DNA of 14,570 nucleotides from Thermoprotei archaeon (GCA_027038805.1 JALWGO010000098.1:1-14570), one strand, 5' to 3'; positions 1 to 7,280 are shown, counted from the first letter of the stretch. Made by a program: numbers and translations. Notes: generated by a model not told the origin, from the sequence alone.

Positions 1-899
1 TAGATGTAGACCGTAGACCAGAATACGTGTTAACTTATAGAAGACTAGTGAAGCTAGTAGCAGAAAACATTGACCTAGATGAACAAGTAGTAAAACACGC
101 TGTGAGGAAACCAGTAACCGTAAGAGAAAATGATACTGTAATAGAAGCTCTCGAAGTAATGCGTAGAGAAAACATTAGATTCATACCAGTAGTAAACGAT
201 AAAGGTGAAATCGTAGGCATAGTAGAGCCACGCCATATAGCACAGAGCATCTGGGATCTCCTACCCTATGGCCTAGCTATTGTTGAAGGCATGCTGAGGA
301 GAACTGTTGTACTTGGAGGAGATGTAACTATTAGAATAGCGGCGAAAGCTATGAACGATAACAGTGTACCAGAAGTCTATGTTAAGTCTAAGCAAGGTGT
401 ATTAAAGATCCTAAGAGAATGGGACTTCCTAGAAGCAATAGCACGCGGCAATATTGATGAGGATAGAATAGAAGAGTATGCAAAGACAACTATAATCAGA
501 GTACCAAGCGGGTATGATGCAAAAGCAGCTGTAGAACTAATGAAATACAATAACATCCTAAGACTACTAGTAGAAGAAGACGGCAAACTAAGAGTAGTAA
601 CACTAACAGACATGGCGTTCGAGGCATTAAAATACGTAGAAGAACTAAAAGCGAAGACAACATCATTCATACTAGTTAAAGCAGAGCCAGGCAAGGAAAT
701 AGACCTTGCAACAAGCCTACTAATGATACCAGAAGTAAAAGAAGTCTACACTATAGCAGGTGAATACGACCTATTAGTAAGGGCAGAAGCACCCGGACTA
801 AGAGAACTATATACACTGGTATCAGAGAAGATAAGAAGAGACCCAAGAATAAGAGAAACCATAACACTCATAGGAGCCGAAATCGCTGAAAAGAAATAA
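1..899 (+). CDS. Multi-CBS-domain protein with C-terminal Lrp/AsnC-type (RAM) domain, 5'-partial
   Basis: The frame is open to the left edge (first whole codon at 3-5), and the residues before the GTG at 27 (DVDRRPEY) continue smoothly into a CBS-like end (VLTYRRLVKLVAE). The true start is therefore probably outside the window and GTG 27 is internal. Numbering from that GTG, three further CBS-type units follow at about 25-75 (RFIPVVNDKGEIVGIVEPRHI), 89-139 and 151-208, so with the cut one there may be four. Residues about 212-287 resemble the Lrp/AsnC ligand-binding (RAM) fold (PEVKEVYTIAGEYDLLVRAE). CBS pairs usually bind adenine nucleotides and RAM domains bind amino acids or other small effectors. 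No DNA-binding domain is visible in this part. The likely role is a metabolite-sensing regulator, but the output is unknown. A T-rich tract follows the stop codon. Confidence 0.85.
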   Translation, partial: DVDRRPEYVLTYRRLVKLVAENIDLDEQVVKHAVRKPVTVRENDTVIEALEVMRRENIRFIPVVNDKGEIVGIVEPRHIAQSIWDLLPYGLAIVEGMLRRTVVLGGDVTIRIAAKAMNDNSVPEVYVKSKQGVLKILREWDFLEAIARGNIDEDRIEEYAKTTIIRVPSGYDAKAAVELMKYNNILRLLVEEDGKLRVVTLTDMAFEALKYVEELKAKTTSFILVKAEPGKEIDLATSLLMIPEVKEVYTIAGEYDLLVRAEAPGLRELYTLVSEKIRRDPRIRETITLIGAEIAEKK

Positions 900-922
900 T
901 GTTTTACGAATTCTTATTTTTA
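900..922 (+). terminator. T-rich putative terminator after the CBS gene
   Basis: Directly after the TAA at 897-899 the plus strand has two T-rich stretches (GTTTTA at 901-906 and TTATTTTTA near 914-922). Crenarchaeal transcripts commonly end at such T-runs without a hairpin. The rest of the gap up to 1124 holds no convincing gene. Confidence 0.4.
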
Positions 923-1082
923 GCTGAGACCTTATGAAAATGCGCTCCATTAAATTGTGCCTATTGAACTTCTCCTCGTCTATCATATAGTTATTTTTTA
1001 TGTAATAAGTACTACATATAACAAATCGTTTATTCTAGTTTTTAATATGAATTGATGTTTTCGTGTATATGCTCCCGCGCTA

Positions 1083-1093
1083 AATCTTATATA
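1083..1093 (+). promoter_or_regulatory. TATA box/BRE for the nucleotidyltransferase gene
   Basis: The sequence AATCTTATATA lies 32-42 bases before the ATG at 1125, the distance expected for an archaeal promoter giving a transcript with a very short or no leader. No clear ribosome binding site precedes the ATG, which fits leaderless translation. Confidence 0.55.
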
Positions 1094-1124
1094 GTATAAT
1101 GAATGATAGAAAAATAGTAAGGTT

Positions 1125-1931
1125 ATGATTATTAATAATGATCCTTGGGTCAAGAACATGGAGGAAGCTTTAACTGTAGTAGAAAGACTAGATATCCCGT
1201 CATACTATAAGAATGTGCTTAAAGAGTTTCTGGTTAGATTACAATCATTCATTAATGACATCGAATGTATAGCACTAGTAGGCTCTATTGCGCGTGAAGA
1301 CGATTTTATCGAGGGATGGAGTGATATAGACATTCTTATAGTTACCAGGAATAAGGAAGTAATAAACGCGATAGAAAATGTCGTTAAGCAATTAAACGGT
1401 AAGTATCCGAAAACGAAGAAGAATTCTGGAATATTAAGCCTATGGATAGATGATAAAGACAATGTACTAAAATGGCTTGGACTGGGATGCGAATACTATA
1501 ATATAATGAAGAACTTCATATTGTTATACGGTAATGATATTCGAGTGAAGCTAAAAGAACCCAGTAAAGAAGAACTAAAAAGAACACTCGGATACATGGC
1601 TAGAGAAGCGATAAAATACCTACTTAAATTCAAGAAGGAGGAAGTATTAAATCACATAGATACCTTAACACTAGCTAACTACATATATCCCCTGATGAGA
1701 TTCTACCTGTGTGCACACGGGCATCCTACTGCTTCGAGAAAAGAAATGATAGAGGTATTAAGGAAAAGAAAAATTAAAACAAGTTTATCCAATAATGAAT
1801 TAGAAGCGTTAATAACAGTTCTAGAGGACTTACTAGCTCATAGGCAACGAGTTATCCCAGAACTAAATAAGACTGTAATTAAAGCCATAGAGAAAATAAT
1901 TAATGAAATAAATGAATATAGTAAGCAATAA
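1125..1931 (+). CDS. Nucleotidyltransferase-fold protein (AadA/MNT-like) with helical C-terminal domain
   Basis: This is a 268-residue protein with the Pol-beta-type nucleotidyltransferase signature: LVGS at 51-54, then WSDIDI at 65-70, with D67 and D69 as the metal-binding pair. The third acidic residue may be D109 or D110. The C-terminal half (about 150-265) is predicted all-helical, and LTLANYIYPLMRFYLC at 181-196 recalls the helical domain of aminoglycoside adenylyltransferases (AadA type) and HEPN/MNT-associated proteins. The substrate is unknown: a small molecule, a protein (AMPylation) or tRNA are all possible. It stands alone, with its own TATA box and no adjacent HEPN toxin gene, so it is not an ordinary two-gene MNT/HEPN pair. 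An alternative in-frame ATG is at 1158. The gene looks more A-rich than its neighbours, which could mean recent transfer, though this was not measured. Confidence 0.75.
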   Translation: MIINNDPWVKNMEEALTVVERLDIPSYYKNVLKEFLVRLQSFINDIECIALVGSIAREDDFIEGWSDIDILIVTRNKEVINAIENVVKQLNGKYPKTKKNSGILSLWIDDKDNVLKWLGLGCEYYNIMKNFILLYGNDIRVKLKEPSKEELKRTLGYMAREAIKYLLKFKKEEVLNHIDTLTLANYIYPLMRFYLCAHGHPTASRKEMIEVLRKRKIKTSLSNNELEALITVLEDLLAHRQRVIPELNKTVIKAIEKIINEINEYSKQ

Positions 1932-1986
1932 CAATCCCAATACATCAACTCTTCGATTCCTTTCAAGTCTTCTTTACCGACGACAC

Positions 1987-1998
1987 CTTACTAGTAAG
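1987..1998. promoter_or_regulatory. 12-bp perfect palindrome, possible operator
   Basis: CTTACTAGTAAG is a perfect 12-base palindrome ending four bases before the putative TATA box of the downstream metallo-hydrolase gene. Dimeric regulators in archaea often bind at this place, over or just upstream of BRE/TATA. No regulator is identified. Confidence 0.3.
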
Positions 1999-2002
1999 TA
2001 TT

Positions 2003-2010
2003 CTATAAAA
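2003..2010 (+). promoter_or_regulatory. TATA box for the membrane-anchored metallo-hydrolase gene
   Basis: CTATAAAA lies 18-25 bases before the GTG start at 2028. The spacing allows transcription to begin at or very near the start codon. There is no ribosome binding site before the GTG. Confidence 0.5.
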
Positions 2011-2027
2011 CGAGTAGATATTATGTT

Positions 2028-2927
2028 GTGTTAAAGAAAAATACTAATAATGCATGCAATATTAGATATGGTGATATAGGGAAATTGAGTATAAAGATCG
2101 CAATAATAATCATATTGTTAGCGATCATGGTATTATTATTTATTATTTATGAATCATCAGTACTCGGTTCTCCAGATACTGTTGGAGAGAATATTGTAGG
2201 TAAAAGTGGAAATAAGACTATAATAATAGTATTAGTAGACAATAACAAGTATGAACATGAATTAGAGACAGCTTGGGGAATAAGCATATGCATTGAAAAA
2301 GGGAGCAAAGCTATACTGTTCGATACAGGTCCATCACCTGAAGTATTAATACATAACTCTATGAAAACAGGTGTTAACTTATCATCTACTAGTATTGTAG
2401 TGTTGAGCCACGAGCACGGAGATCATATTGGTGGTATCAGTGCATTAGATTCTTATGCACATAAAATAACCGTATATGTACCACATGGGTTTCCCATTAG
2501 AATAATCGAGCAGTTGAGAGGAAAAGGCTACAATGTAGTAATCGTTAATAACACTATAGAGATAATGAAAAACGTATATATTCTAAAACCACTATATGGG
2601 CCGCCGTGGGAGCAAGCTCTCATACTCAATACTAGTAAGGGACTCGTGATAATAACTGGTTGCAGTCACCCCGGTATATTGAATATAGTAGTAGAAGCGA
2701 TAAGAGAGTTCAATAAGACACCATACATTGTTATTGGAGGCTTTCATTTAATAGGATCGCCACTACAGCAAGTAGAAGAAATAGCAGACCAGCTAGTCAG
2801 GCTGAGAGTACATAAGATATATCCACTACATTGTAGCGGCAATAGGATTAGAAGATATCTAGCAGAAAAATACCCGCAATACTACGGTGATGGTGGTGTA
2901 GGCCTAGTAATAGAACTCTCTAATTAG
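2028..2927 (+). CDS. Metallo-beta-lactamase-fold hydrolase with N-terminal membrane anchor
   Basis: This 299-residue protein starts with GTG; no usable ATG lies in frame nearby upstream. Residues 22-41 form a hydrophobic segment preceded by positive charges (K3, K4, R13, K19, K23), which suggests a signal anchor with the N-terminus inside and the enzyme domain outside the cell. The MBL metal motif is SHEHGDH at 127-133, with further likely metal ligands H214 (GCSHPG), H240 (GGFHL) and H268 (PLHCSG). This motif set matches the subgroup named after 7,8-dihydropterin-6-methyl-4-(beta-D-ribofuranosyl)aminobenzene-5'-phosphate synthase (MJ0301-like, COG1237). Members I know are normally soluble, so the anchor is unusual. 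The substrate is not known; a phosphoester or related ester is plausible. It has its own promoter and lies 44 bases before the BtpA-family gene. Confidence 0.8.
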   Translation: MLKKNTNNACNIRYGDIGKLSIKIAIIIILLAIMVLLFIIYESSVLGSPDTVGENIVGKSGNKTIIIVLVDNNKYEHELETAWGISICIEKGSKAILFDTGPSPEVLIHNSMKTGVNLSSTSIVVLSHEHGDHIGGISALDSYAHKITVYVPHGFPIRIIEQLRGKGYNVVIVNNTIEIMKNVYILKPLYGPPWEQALILNTSKGLVIITGCSHPGILNIVVEAIREFNKTPYIVIGGFHLIGSPLQQVEEIADQLVRLRVHKIYPLHCSGNRIRRYLAEKYPQYYGDGGVGLVIELSN

Positions 2928-2935
2928 CATTATGT

Positions 2936-2944
2936 GTTTTAAAT
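2936..2944 (+). promoter_or_regulatory. Weak TATA-like element before the BtpA-family gene
   Basis: GTTTTAAAT is centred about 32 bases before the ATG at 2972, which would fit a short-leader transcript for the BtpA/PfkB pair. The match is modest, and read-through from the upstream gene is also possible. Confidence 0.3.
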
Positions 2945-2971
2945 CATTGTATTGCATGTTATTAGTGGTGC

Positions 2972-3865
2972 ATGGTTTTGGGTAGAGCCTTCAAAATAGA
3001 TGACCTAGTTCCCGAATGGGCTAAGAACTTCTACTCTAAGAGACTGCAGAGCCTTGAGGAATTATTTGGAGTAGATAAACCCATTATAGGAATGGTGCAC
3101 TTAATGCCTCTCCCAGGCTCGCCAGCATATGAGGGATGGAGTATGGATAAGATAATAGAAGAGGCATTGAAGGATGCAAGAGCCCTAGTGGAGGGGGGAG
3201 TAGACGGTATAATTGTTGAGAACATGTGGGATCTCCCATACTATTCTGGAGCCCATCGAATACCACCAGAGGAAATCGCAGCCCACGCTGTAGCGGCGAG
3301 AGAAGTAATAAAGGAGGTAAACGTACCAGCAGGCATAACTGTTATCCATAATGGTGGGAGAGTAGCACTAGGTATAGCTAAGGCGGCTGGAGCCAAGTTC
3401 ATAAGAGTATGCCTCTACACTGGTGCAGCCGTATGGGATACGGGCGAGTTCGATCACGGCAATGCCGCCGACTTAATGAGGCTCCGGAAACTCCTCCATG
3501 CATGGGATATAAAGTTCTTTGCAGATATAGTTAAGAAACACTCCGTGGTCTTCCCAGGAATAGATATAGAAACCCATGCAACATGGACAGACTTCTACAT
3601 GGCTGACGCACTAATAGTAACAGGCACAATGACTGGAAGCCCACCGACAAAAGAAGATGTCTTGAGAGCTAAGAAGGCAGCACCGAATAGACCAGTAATA
3701 ATAGGATCGGGTTTAAATCCAGATAACGCTAGGGAGCTGTTAAGTGTAGCCGATGGCGCAATAGTTGGAACATACTTCAAAGTTAAAGGAATAACCCAAA
3801 ACCCCGTTGATCCACAACGTGTAAGAAAACTTATGAACATAGTTAGGGAGATAAGAAAAGGGTAG
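2972..3865 (+). CDS. BtpA/SgcQ-family TIM-barrel protein
   Basis: This 297-residue protein has the family hallmarks: IIGMVHLMPLPGSP at 38-51, GGVDGIIVEN at 75-84, GAKFIRVCLYTGA at 140-152, and a C-terminal phosphate-binding-like part (IGSGLNPDNA at 244-253, DGAIVGTYFK at 261-270). The family is named for a cyanobacterial photosystem I biogenesis factor and includes SgcQ of the E. coli sgc sugar operon. In an archaeon a photosystem role is out of the question, and the fold suggests an enzyme acting on a phosphorylated sugar or nucleoside. Where many members carry an RND-type stretch, this one reads HNGG at 126-129, a possible specificity change. The next gene, a PfkB kinase, starts 25 bases after the stop, so the two probably share a transcript and a pathway. 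ATG 2972 is the only good start near the N-terminus. Confidence 0.8.
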   Translation: MVLGRAFKIDDLVPEWAKNFYSKRLQSLEELFGVDKPIIGMVHLMPLPGSPAYEGWSMDKIIEEALKDARALVEGGVDGIIVENMWDLPYYSGAHRIPPEEIAAHAVAAREVIKEVNVPAGITVIHNGGRVALGIAKAAGAKFIRVCLYTGAAVWDTGEFDHGNAADLMRLRKLLHAWDIKFFADIVKKHSVVFPGIDIETHATWTDFYMADALIVTGTMTGSPPTKEDVLRAKKAAPNRPVIIGSGLNPDNARELLSVADGAIVGTYFKVKGITQNPVDPQRVRKLMNIVREIRKG

Positions 3866-3890
3866 GCTGTTTTCCGATGTCTCTTGATTT

Positions 3891-4811
3891 GTGGCGGATA
3901 ACATGGTTAACGTTGACGTAACTATCCTAGGAGATATAAACATAGATATTATAGTGAAGTTTGAGGGAACACTAGTAGATGATATCTCACTGATTACTCC
4001 TAATGCAAAAATAGTGCCGGGTGGTGTTGGAGCAAATATAGCATCAAATCTAGCTCACATGGGTTTAAAGACTAGGATTCTAGGAGCTGTCGGAAACGAT
4101 GTACTAGGGAAATATATGCTTGAAAAACTAGAAGTAAGGGGAATAGACACACAGTTTATTCAAAGAATTGATGAAGCGACAACTGGTTTTGTTATAGTTT
4201 TAGTTAACGCTAAAGGCGAGAAAATGATTATAGCATCGAGGGGTGCGAACAGTTACTTTAAACTAGAAGATAAAGAAATACATCATATAGTTGAAGAAAC
4301 AAGACACGTACATGTCTCTGGATACTCCGTCCTCAATAATGATAGAGGCGAGATCATTTTAAGACTACTCAAATACTCTAAGGAGAAAGGCAGAACGACA
4401 AGTTTAGACCTGGAGGGAATAGCGCAATACTACCCGGAGTTTACTGAAAAACTAACTGGATTACTAGACATAATATTCATTAATAGAGCTGAAGCAAAAC
4501 AACTATGTAAAAACATAGATCCAATAGAATGTCTAATAAACTTAGCCAAGACAATTAAAGTTAAAGCATTATTCCTAAAGAAAGGGGAGGAGGGCAGCAC
4601 TATTTTAATACCAGAGAATAAGAATAGTGTAAAAATAATAGACATAGAGCCATACAAGGTCCAAAATATAATTGACTGTACTGGCGCTGGAGATGCATAT
4701 AATGCAGCTGTAATAACATCGCTGTTAAGAGGGAAATCATATATTGAGGCAGCGCGGGAAGGTAATAGGGCAGGAGCATTGGCATGTACCCGCTTAGGTG
4801 GTTTCATATAA
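3891..4811 (+). CDS. PfkB/ribokinase-family carbohydrate or nucleoside kinase
   Basis: This 306-residue protein has N-terminal GDINID (14-19) and GGVGANIASNLAHMG (44-58), the sugar-binding signature of the ribokinase family. Its C-terminal signature is DCTGAGDAYNAA, beginning at D262, with D268 as catalytic base and the GAG anion hole just before it. It should transfer the gamma-phosphate of ATP to a sugar or nucleoside hydroxyl in the cytoplasm; the substrate cannot be read from the sequence. The GTG at 3891 gives the longest form. The in-frame ATG at 3903 (residue 5) is an equally good start, because the family fold begins only at about residue 8. It follows the BtpA-family gene closely, which suggests one phosphorylates a compound the other acts on. 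The stop codon lies in the left arm of a large inverted repeat. Confidence 0.85.
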   Translation: MADNMVNVDVTILGDINIDIIVKFEGTLVDDISLITPNAKIVPGGVGANIASNLAHMGLKTRILGAVGNDVLGKYMLEKLEVRGIDTQFIQRIDEATTGFVIVLVNAKGEKMIIASRGANSYFKLEDKEIHHIVEETRHVHVSGYSVLNNDRGEIILRLLKYSKEKGRTTSLDLEGIAQYYPEFTEKLTGLLDIIFINRAEAKQLCKNIDPIECLINLAKTIKVKALFLKKGEEGSTILIPENKNSVKIIDIEPYKVQNIIDCTGAGDAYNAAVITSLLRGKSYIEAAREGNRAGALACTRLGGFI

Positions 4812-4860
4812 GTATTCATCAAATATTTTAGAATATAATTATATTTTAAGATACTTATAT
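4806..4860. repeat. Large AT-rich inverted repeat overlapping the kinase stop codon
   Basis: The 10-base arms ATATAAGTAT (4806-4815) and ATACTTATAT (4851-4860) are perfect reverse complements. Inside them, AAATAT (4821-4826) and ATATTT (4841-4846) pair almost on the same axis, and a 14-base palindrome AATATAATTATATT sits at 4832-4845. The left arm contains the TAA stop of the kinase gene. It may act in transcript 3'-end formation or as a DNA structure or protein site. All pairs but one per arm are A-T, so RNA folding at high temperature is doubtful. Confidence 0.55.
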
Positions 4861-4896
4861 ATAGTTTATCTACTTTTATACTGATTAGTTTATTCA

Positions 4897-4912
4897 ATTA
4901 TATTATTTTTTA
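4897..4912 (+). terminator. T-run, likely terminator of the BtpA-PfkB transcript
   Basis: An AT-only stretch ends in six consecutive T residues at 4906-4911, between the kinase gene and the promoter of the transporter operon. It fits T-rich archaeal termination. The whole gap 4812-4990 is very AT-rich and has no gene of its own. Confidence 0.4.
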
Positions 4913-4932
4913 AACATAATGTATAGTGGAAG

Positions 4933-4946
4933 AAAAAGTATATATT
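4933..4946 (+). promoter_or_regulatory. BRE/TATA promoter of the transporter-gpsA operon
   Basis: A purine-rich AAAAAG run followed by TATATATT resembles a BRE plus TATA box. A start of transcription about 25 bases downstream would fall near 4967 and leave a leader of about 25-40 bases ahead of the binding-protein gene. Confidence 0.55.
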
Positions 4947-4990
4947 GAGTTAGATTGGAGATAAAATAACACAGAGCCTAAACTTTTAAA

Positions 4991-6373
4991 ATGGGGGTAA
5001 ATGGGATGGATTCAAAACTTGTTATAACGGCAACAATTGTGTTAATAGTGGGAATAATAATAGGATGGGGTATAGCAAGTGCAATGGTATCCGGTAAAGT
5101 GCAAACGGTTACAACAACCATTACCCAGACGACGGGTGGAACGCAGACTGTAACAACAACTATTACACAGACAGCAGCACCCGGAGTAGAGAAGCTGAAT
5201 AAGAAGAACGTCTATACGCTCTCATGGGATCAAATTGAACAACTAGCTAAAAAGGAGGGTCAAGTAGTCTGGTACGGTTTTGGTAGCACTTACGAGAGAG
5301 ACTTCTTTACACAACTCTGCCAGAACTTCACAGCTGAAACTGGTATAAAGTGTACCTATGTGCATGGAAGCTGGTTTGACACAGTACAGAAGATTATAAG
5401 CGAGAAGGAGGCTGGCAAGGAGACTGGTGACATAGACGTAGTATTGGCTTGGTCGAAGCCCTTTGCAATGGCTTATGAGGCTGGTGCGGTATGGGATGTA
5501 AACCTTGCTGAAATTATACCAAACTCTAAGGGTATACCCTTCGTGGCAAGATACTTCCACGACATGTATCCAACAAATGGTAGACATCTACCAATACTAG
5601 CATGGTGGGTAGGATTCCTATATAGAAGAGACTTGTACAAGTATCCAGATGATCTACCGAAATCCTTTGATGAGCTACTAGACTGGGTTAAAAAGCATCC
5701 AGGAAAATTCACATACTGTGATCCAAACAAGGGTGGTAGCGGCCACACATTCCTAATGGGGCTAGCAGAATGGTTCTACGGCTACGATAAGTTTGCCTTT
5801 GTAAAGTTTACCGAGGAACACGCTAAGGAGATATTCTATAGCAAGGGTAAGTACGGTATGAACTTCTGGGAATACCTCAATGAGCTAGAGAAGTATCTAT
5901 ACCAGCCAGGCAATTACCCACAAGGAAACAAGGCAACAATAGAATTATTCGAAGCTGGAGAAGTAACACTAGAGCCAATGTGGATATCAATCACAATGCA
6001 GGAGGTAAAGTCTGGTAGACTAGACCCCAACTGGGTAGGAATGTATATACCGGAACCAACAATGCCGGGACCATTCGATGGAGTATTCATACCATTCAAT
6101 GCACCACACAAGGCCGCAGCACTAGTATTCATAAACTGGCTGCTATCAAACAAAGTCCAGGCACTAATACCACAGAAGATAGGAGCCTATCCAGCAGTAA
6201 CGGAGGCCTGGAAGAACGTACCAGACGAGGTAAAGAAGCAGCCATGGTGGCCTATAAACCCACCATACAATGATCTTATAAAGTGGCGTGAATTCGGTCC
6301 ATTATGGTTTAGGCACGCGGACTACATGTTCTGGATGATGAAGACATGGACAGATGAAGTAGCTAGAAAGTAG
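4991..6373 (+). CDS. ABC transporter substrate-binding protein (AfuA/PotD/YnjB-like)
   Basis: This 460-residue secreted protein has a hydrophobic anchor at about 10-32 with no lipobox cysteine, a Thr-rich stalk at 36-64, and a periplasmic-binding-type domain from about 70 (VVWYGFGSTYERDFFTQLCQNF at 92-113, split here only as a region description). Parts such as KFTYCDPNKGGSGHTFL (239-255) and the ATIELFEAGEV region recall the E. coli YnjB family; others recall the iron/sugar-phosphate binder AfuA and the polyamine binder PotD. Three Cys (110, 121, 243) in an extracellular protein could form a disulfide. The start is ambiguous: ATG 4991 has no ribosome binding site, whereas in-frame ATG 5006 follows GGGGGTAA at a suitable distance. 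It is the first gene of an operon with two permeases, an ATPase and gpsA, and the next gene starts 17 bases on. The substrate is unknown; a phosphorylated compound is my inference from gpsA. Confidence 0.85.
   Translation: MGVNGMDSKLVITATIVLIVGIIIGWGIASAMVSGKVQTVTTTITQTTGGTQTVTTTITQTAAPGVEKLNKKNVYTLSWDQIEQLAKKEGQVVWYGFGSTYERDFFTQLCQNFTAETGIKCTYVHGSWFDTVQKIISEKEAGKETGDIDVVLAWSKPFAMAYEAGAVWDVNLAEIIPNSKGIPFVARYFHDMYPTNGRHLPILAWWVGFLYRRDLYKYPDDLPKSFDELLDWVKKHPGKFTYCDPNKGGSGHTFLMGLAEWFYGYDKFAFVKFTEEHAKEIFYSKGKYGMNFWEYLNELEKYLYQPGNYPQGNKATIELFEAGEVTLEPMWISITMQEVKSGRLDPNWVGMYIPEPTMPGPFDGVFIPFNAPHKAAALVFINWLLSNKVQALIPQKIGAYPAVTEAWKNVPDEVKKQPWWPINPPYNDLIKWREFGPLWFRHADYMFWMMKTWTDEVARK
5102..5173 (+). 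repeat. Duplicated Thr-rich stalk segment of the binding protein
   Basis: Two 30-base cores (5102-5131 and 5144-5173), 42 bases apart, both encode QTVTTTITQT and are separated by TGGT. Six of ten codons differ and every change is at the third position, so the peptide is kept while the DNA has drifted. Thr-rich stalks are typical attachment sites for O-linked sugars in archaeal binding proteins. Confidence 0.75.
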
Positions 6374-6390
6374 ACGCCTAGGGGTTAGCA

Positions 6391-7275
6391 GTGAGGGTTA
6401 CAAGAGAGGATTTAATATCAATTATTTTTCTTCTCCCCCTATACATATTTATTATAATAATGGTTTTTATCCCAATAATCAATGTAATATTGGGCTCCTT
6501 TGGAATATCTATATTTGGAGAGCAAGTAAACGCGACTTTTACCTTAGCAGGGTATAAGGAGTTTCTTGCTCCAGAAAGCCCATACTTGTATTCATTATTC
6601 TTTACAATCTATGTTAGCTTAATAGCAACAATAATTAGTGTGCTAGCTGGATACTTATTTGCAGTCTATTTAACCGTAAAGAAGCCTCCTATTTGGAGTA
6701 AGATATCAACGGTAATGACTATACCTTTATTCACACCCTATATTGTTGGAGCCTTTATGTGGTGGACCCTCCTCTGGCCTCGAGGATACCTATCATTATT
6801 AATCAATGGATTATTAATGAAGCTAGGTGTAGTCCATGAACCAATACCCTTGGTTAATGATCCCTATGGTATAGGTATATTGTTTGGTGAAGTCTGGATA
6901 CGCTTTGTTATAGCAGTAGCAATATTCTATGGTCCTCTTCAAATGATTAATCCCGAGCTAATAGATGCGGCTAGAAGTCTTGGGGCTGGTACTTGGACCA
7001 TAATACGTAAGATATTCATACCGTTGACAAAGTATGCGTTAATAGCCACGAGCGCAATCATATTATTGGCCACTATGGCTGGGGTCTCTATACCATTAAT
7101 ACTTGGCGGTAGTTGGCCCCAGTTTCTTAACGTTATGATCTACCTTGACGTTACTACGAGGTTCAACTACTTGATGGCGTATACCTCGGGTGTATTCTAT
7201 ATAATAGCTTCCGCAACACTCGGCTATCTATTCTTCCGTTTCACTACTAGAAAGGTAGTATTACAGACAAGGTGA
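6391..7275 (+). CDS. ABC transporter permease 1
   Basis: This 294-residue membrane protein has six likely membrane segments (about 9-35, 66-95, 106-128, 160-182, 213-239, 263-283). The cytoplasmic EAA loop that contacts the ATPase is at 189-211 (ELIDAARSLGAGTWTIIRKI). Layout and length match PotB/AfuB/YnjC-like permeases of the type I importer class. The start is GTG 6391, preceded by AGGGGTT as a possible ribosome binding site. It lies 17 bases after the binding-protein gene, and its TGA stop coincides with the GGTGAT ribosome binding site of the next permease, so the two are probably translated in a coupled way. Confidence 0.9.
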   Translation: MRVTREDLISIIFLLPLYIFIIIMVFIPIINVILGSFGISIFGEQVNATFTLAGYKEFLAPESPYLYSLFFTIYVSLIATIISVLAGYLFAVYLTVKKPPIWSKISTVMTIPLFTPYIVGAFMWWTLLWPRGYLSLLINGLLMKLGVVHEPIPLVNDPYGIGILFGEVWIRFVIAVAIFYGPLQMINPELIDAARSLGAGTWTIIRKIFIPLTKYALIATSAIILLATMAGVSIPLILGGSWPQFLNVMIYLDVTTRFNYLMAYTSGVFYIIASATLGYLFFRFTTRKVVLQTR

Positions 7276-7280
7276 TACGA

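Noticed and set aside
838..986. Minus-strand ORF of about 50 codons from ATG 986, beginning MIDEEKFNRHNLMERIF, with a TATA-like ACATATAACA (plus strand) at promoter distance
   Set aside because: After about 30 residues it runs antisense into the CBS gene with low-quality sequence, and there is no sign of a family. It might be a gene remnant, but this is not enough to call it.
934..990. Plus-strand 18-codon ORF from ATG 934
   Set aside because: Too short, no promoter or ribosome binding site, and no recognisable peptide.
1125..1931. A two-gene MNT/HEPN toxin-antitoxin system
   Set aside because: No adjacent HEPN gene on either side; the nucleotidyltransferase has its own fused helical domain and its own promoter.
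4430..4897. 155-codon minus-strand ORF opposite the kinase gene
   Set aside because: It lies mostly antisense to a gene with clear PfkB motifs; its composition mirrors that frame and its start falls in the AT-rich gap.
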